Shown here: positions 63,901-64,000 of the stretch, piece by piece
How positions within the stretch are numbered: the first letter of the stretch is position 1
How the letters are laid out: each line of letters begins with the position of its first letter
Source: Flavobacterium shii
Lineage (GTDB): Bacteria; Bacteroidota; Bacteroidia; Flavobacteriales; Flavobacteriaceae
DNA length: 64,000 nucleotides
Reading direction: 5' to 3'
Assembly: GCF_025847235.1 (NCBI RefSeq)
Contig: NZ_JAOZEW010000025.1
Location: 1-64,000 of the forward strand
Translations under genes and position numbers: made by a program
The notes under the pieces: model-generated
Database searches by the model: none
What the model saw: the letters and a program-made list of their open reading frames with translations, nothing else
What the model was told of the DNA's origin: nothing

Positions 63901-64000
63901 TTATTTCTTAGTTGGAAATTTCCAATCGAATTCATCTTTACTATTGATGATTGCACCAATTTCGAATTTTACTACTTCTTCAAATTCTGTTTGAAAGATT
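63901..64000 (-). CDS. C-terminal end of a minus-strand gene, cut by the window
   Basis: The minus strand is open from the window edge to a TAA at 63903-63901, giving the last 32 residues of a protein (ending NSKDEFDWKFPTKK). It lies just behind the bidirectional terminator in the expected orientation. The rest of the gene is outside the window, and I do not recognise the family from this end. Confidence 0.6.
   Translation of the reverse strand, partial: IFQTEFEEVVKFEIGAIINSKDEFDWKFPTKK

Overview
The window looks like a chromosomal segment of a Flavobacterium-like member of the Bacteroidota. The DNA is AT-rich, and genes are preceded by A-rich leaders with no Shine-Dalgarno motif. Several promoters resemble the Bacteroidota TTG / TAnnTTTG type. 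The window carries two SusC/SusD pairs, the gliding lipoprotein GldI, and many intergenic micro-repeat clusters of a kind common in flavobacteria. I saw no rRNA, tRNA, CRISPR array, insertion sequence or prophage gene.

Layout. Positions 1-6740 (mostly minus strand) hold a DUF4956 membrane protein, a MORN-type protein, yidC, pyrG, an inverted array of TTAGA words, and three small genes (DUF2752, a frameshifted DUF4190-like gene, DUF3820). Positions 6924-12436 (minus) form an amino-sugar operon: GHMP kinase, sugar nucleotidyltransferase, FucP-type sugar/H+ symporter, and a NagB deaminase fused to a PIG-L deacetylase. Positions 13483-29307 (plus) form the first glycan-utilisation block: SusC, SusD, an arylsulfotransferase-like lipoprotein, a TsdA-like dihaem cytochrome, a DUF6067/GH123-like hydrolase, a DUF5107-TPR protein and an M1 peptidase. 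A LacI-type regulator, a CBM9-like protein and a Tat-exported metallophosphoesterase follow (29702-32926). Positions 33676-43362 form the second block: SusC, SusD, DUF5077/DUF3472, GH109 and GH35. Positions 43419-49430 (minus) carry guaA, two LysM proteins and an OsmC protein. Positions 49609-63831 (plus) carry a small lipoprotein, a poxB / MFS / beta-helix cassette, cbpA-cbpM, a Rid protein, a ClC channel, nrnA, gldI and two cyclophilin-FKBP fusions. The window ends in a partial minus-strand gene.

How it works together. The region 6924-43362 reads as one regulon. Six copies of a 14-bp near-palindrome, TGTGYTCGARCACA, occur in four promoter regions: the amino-sugar operon, both susC genes and the metallophosphoesterase. 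In all four, the operator nearest the promoter lies exactly 39 bp upstream of an identical -7 element, TAGTTTCG. That geometry fits activation by one factor, most simply the LacI-type protein encoded in the middle. GH109 (alpha-GalNAc), GH35 (beta-galactose), GH123-like and M1 peptidase genes together with an amino-sugar operon suggest a GalNAc/Gal-containing glycoconjugate such as mucin-type O-glycans, which is an inference. The arylsulfotransferase-like lipoprotein and the TsdA-like cytochrome inside this locus are its most unusual parts.
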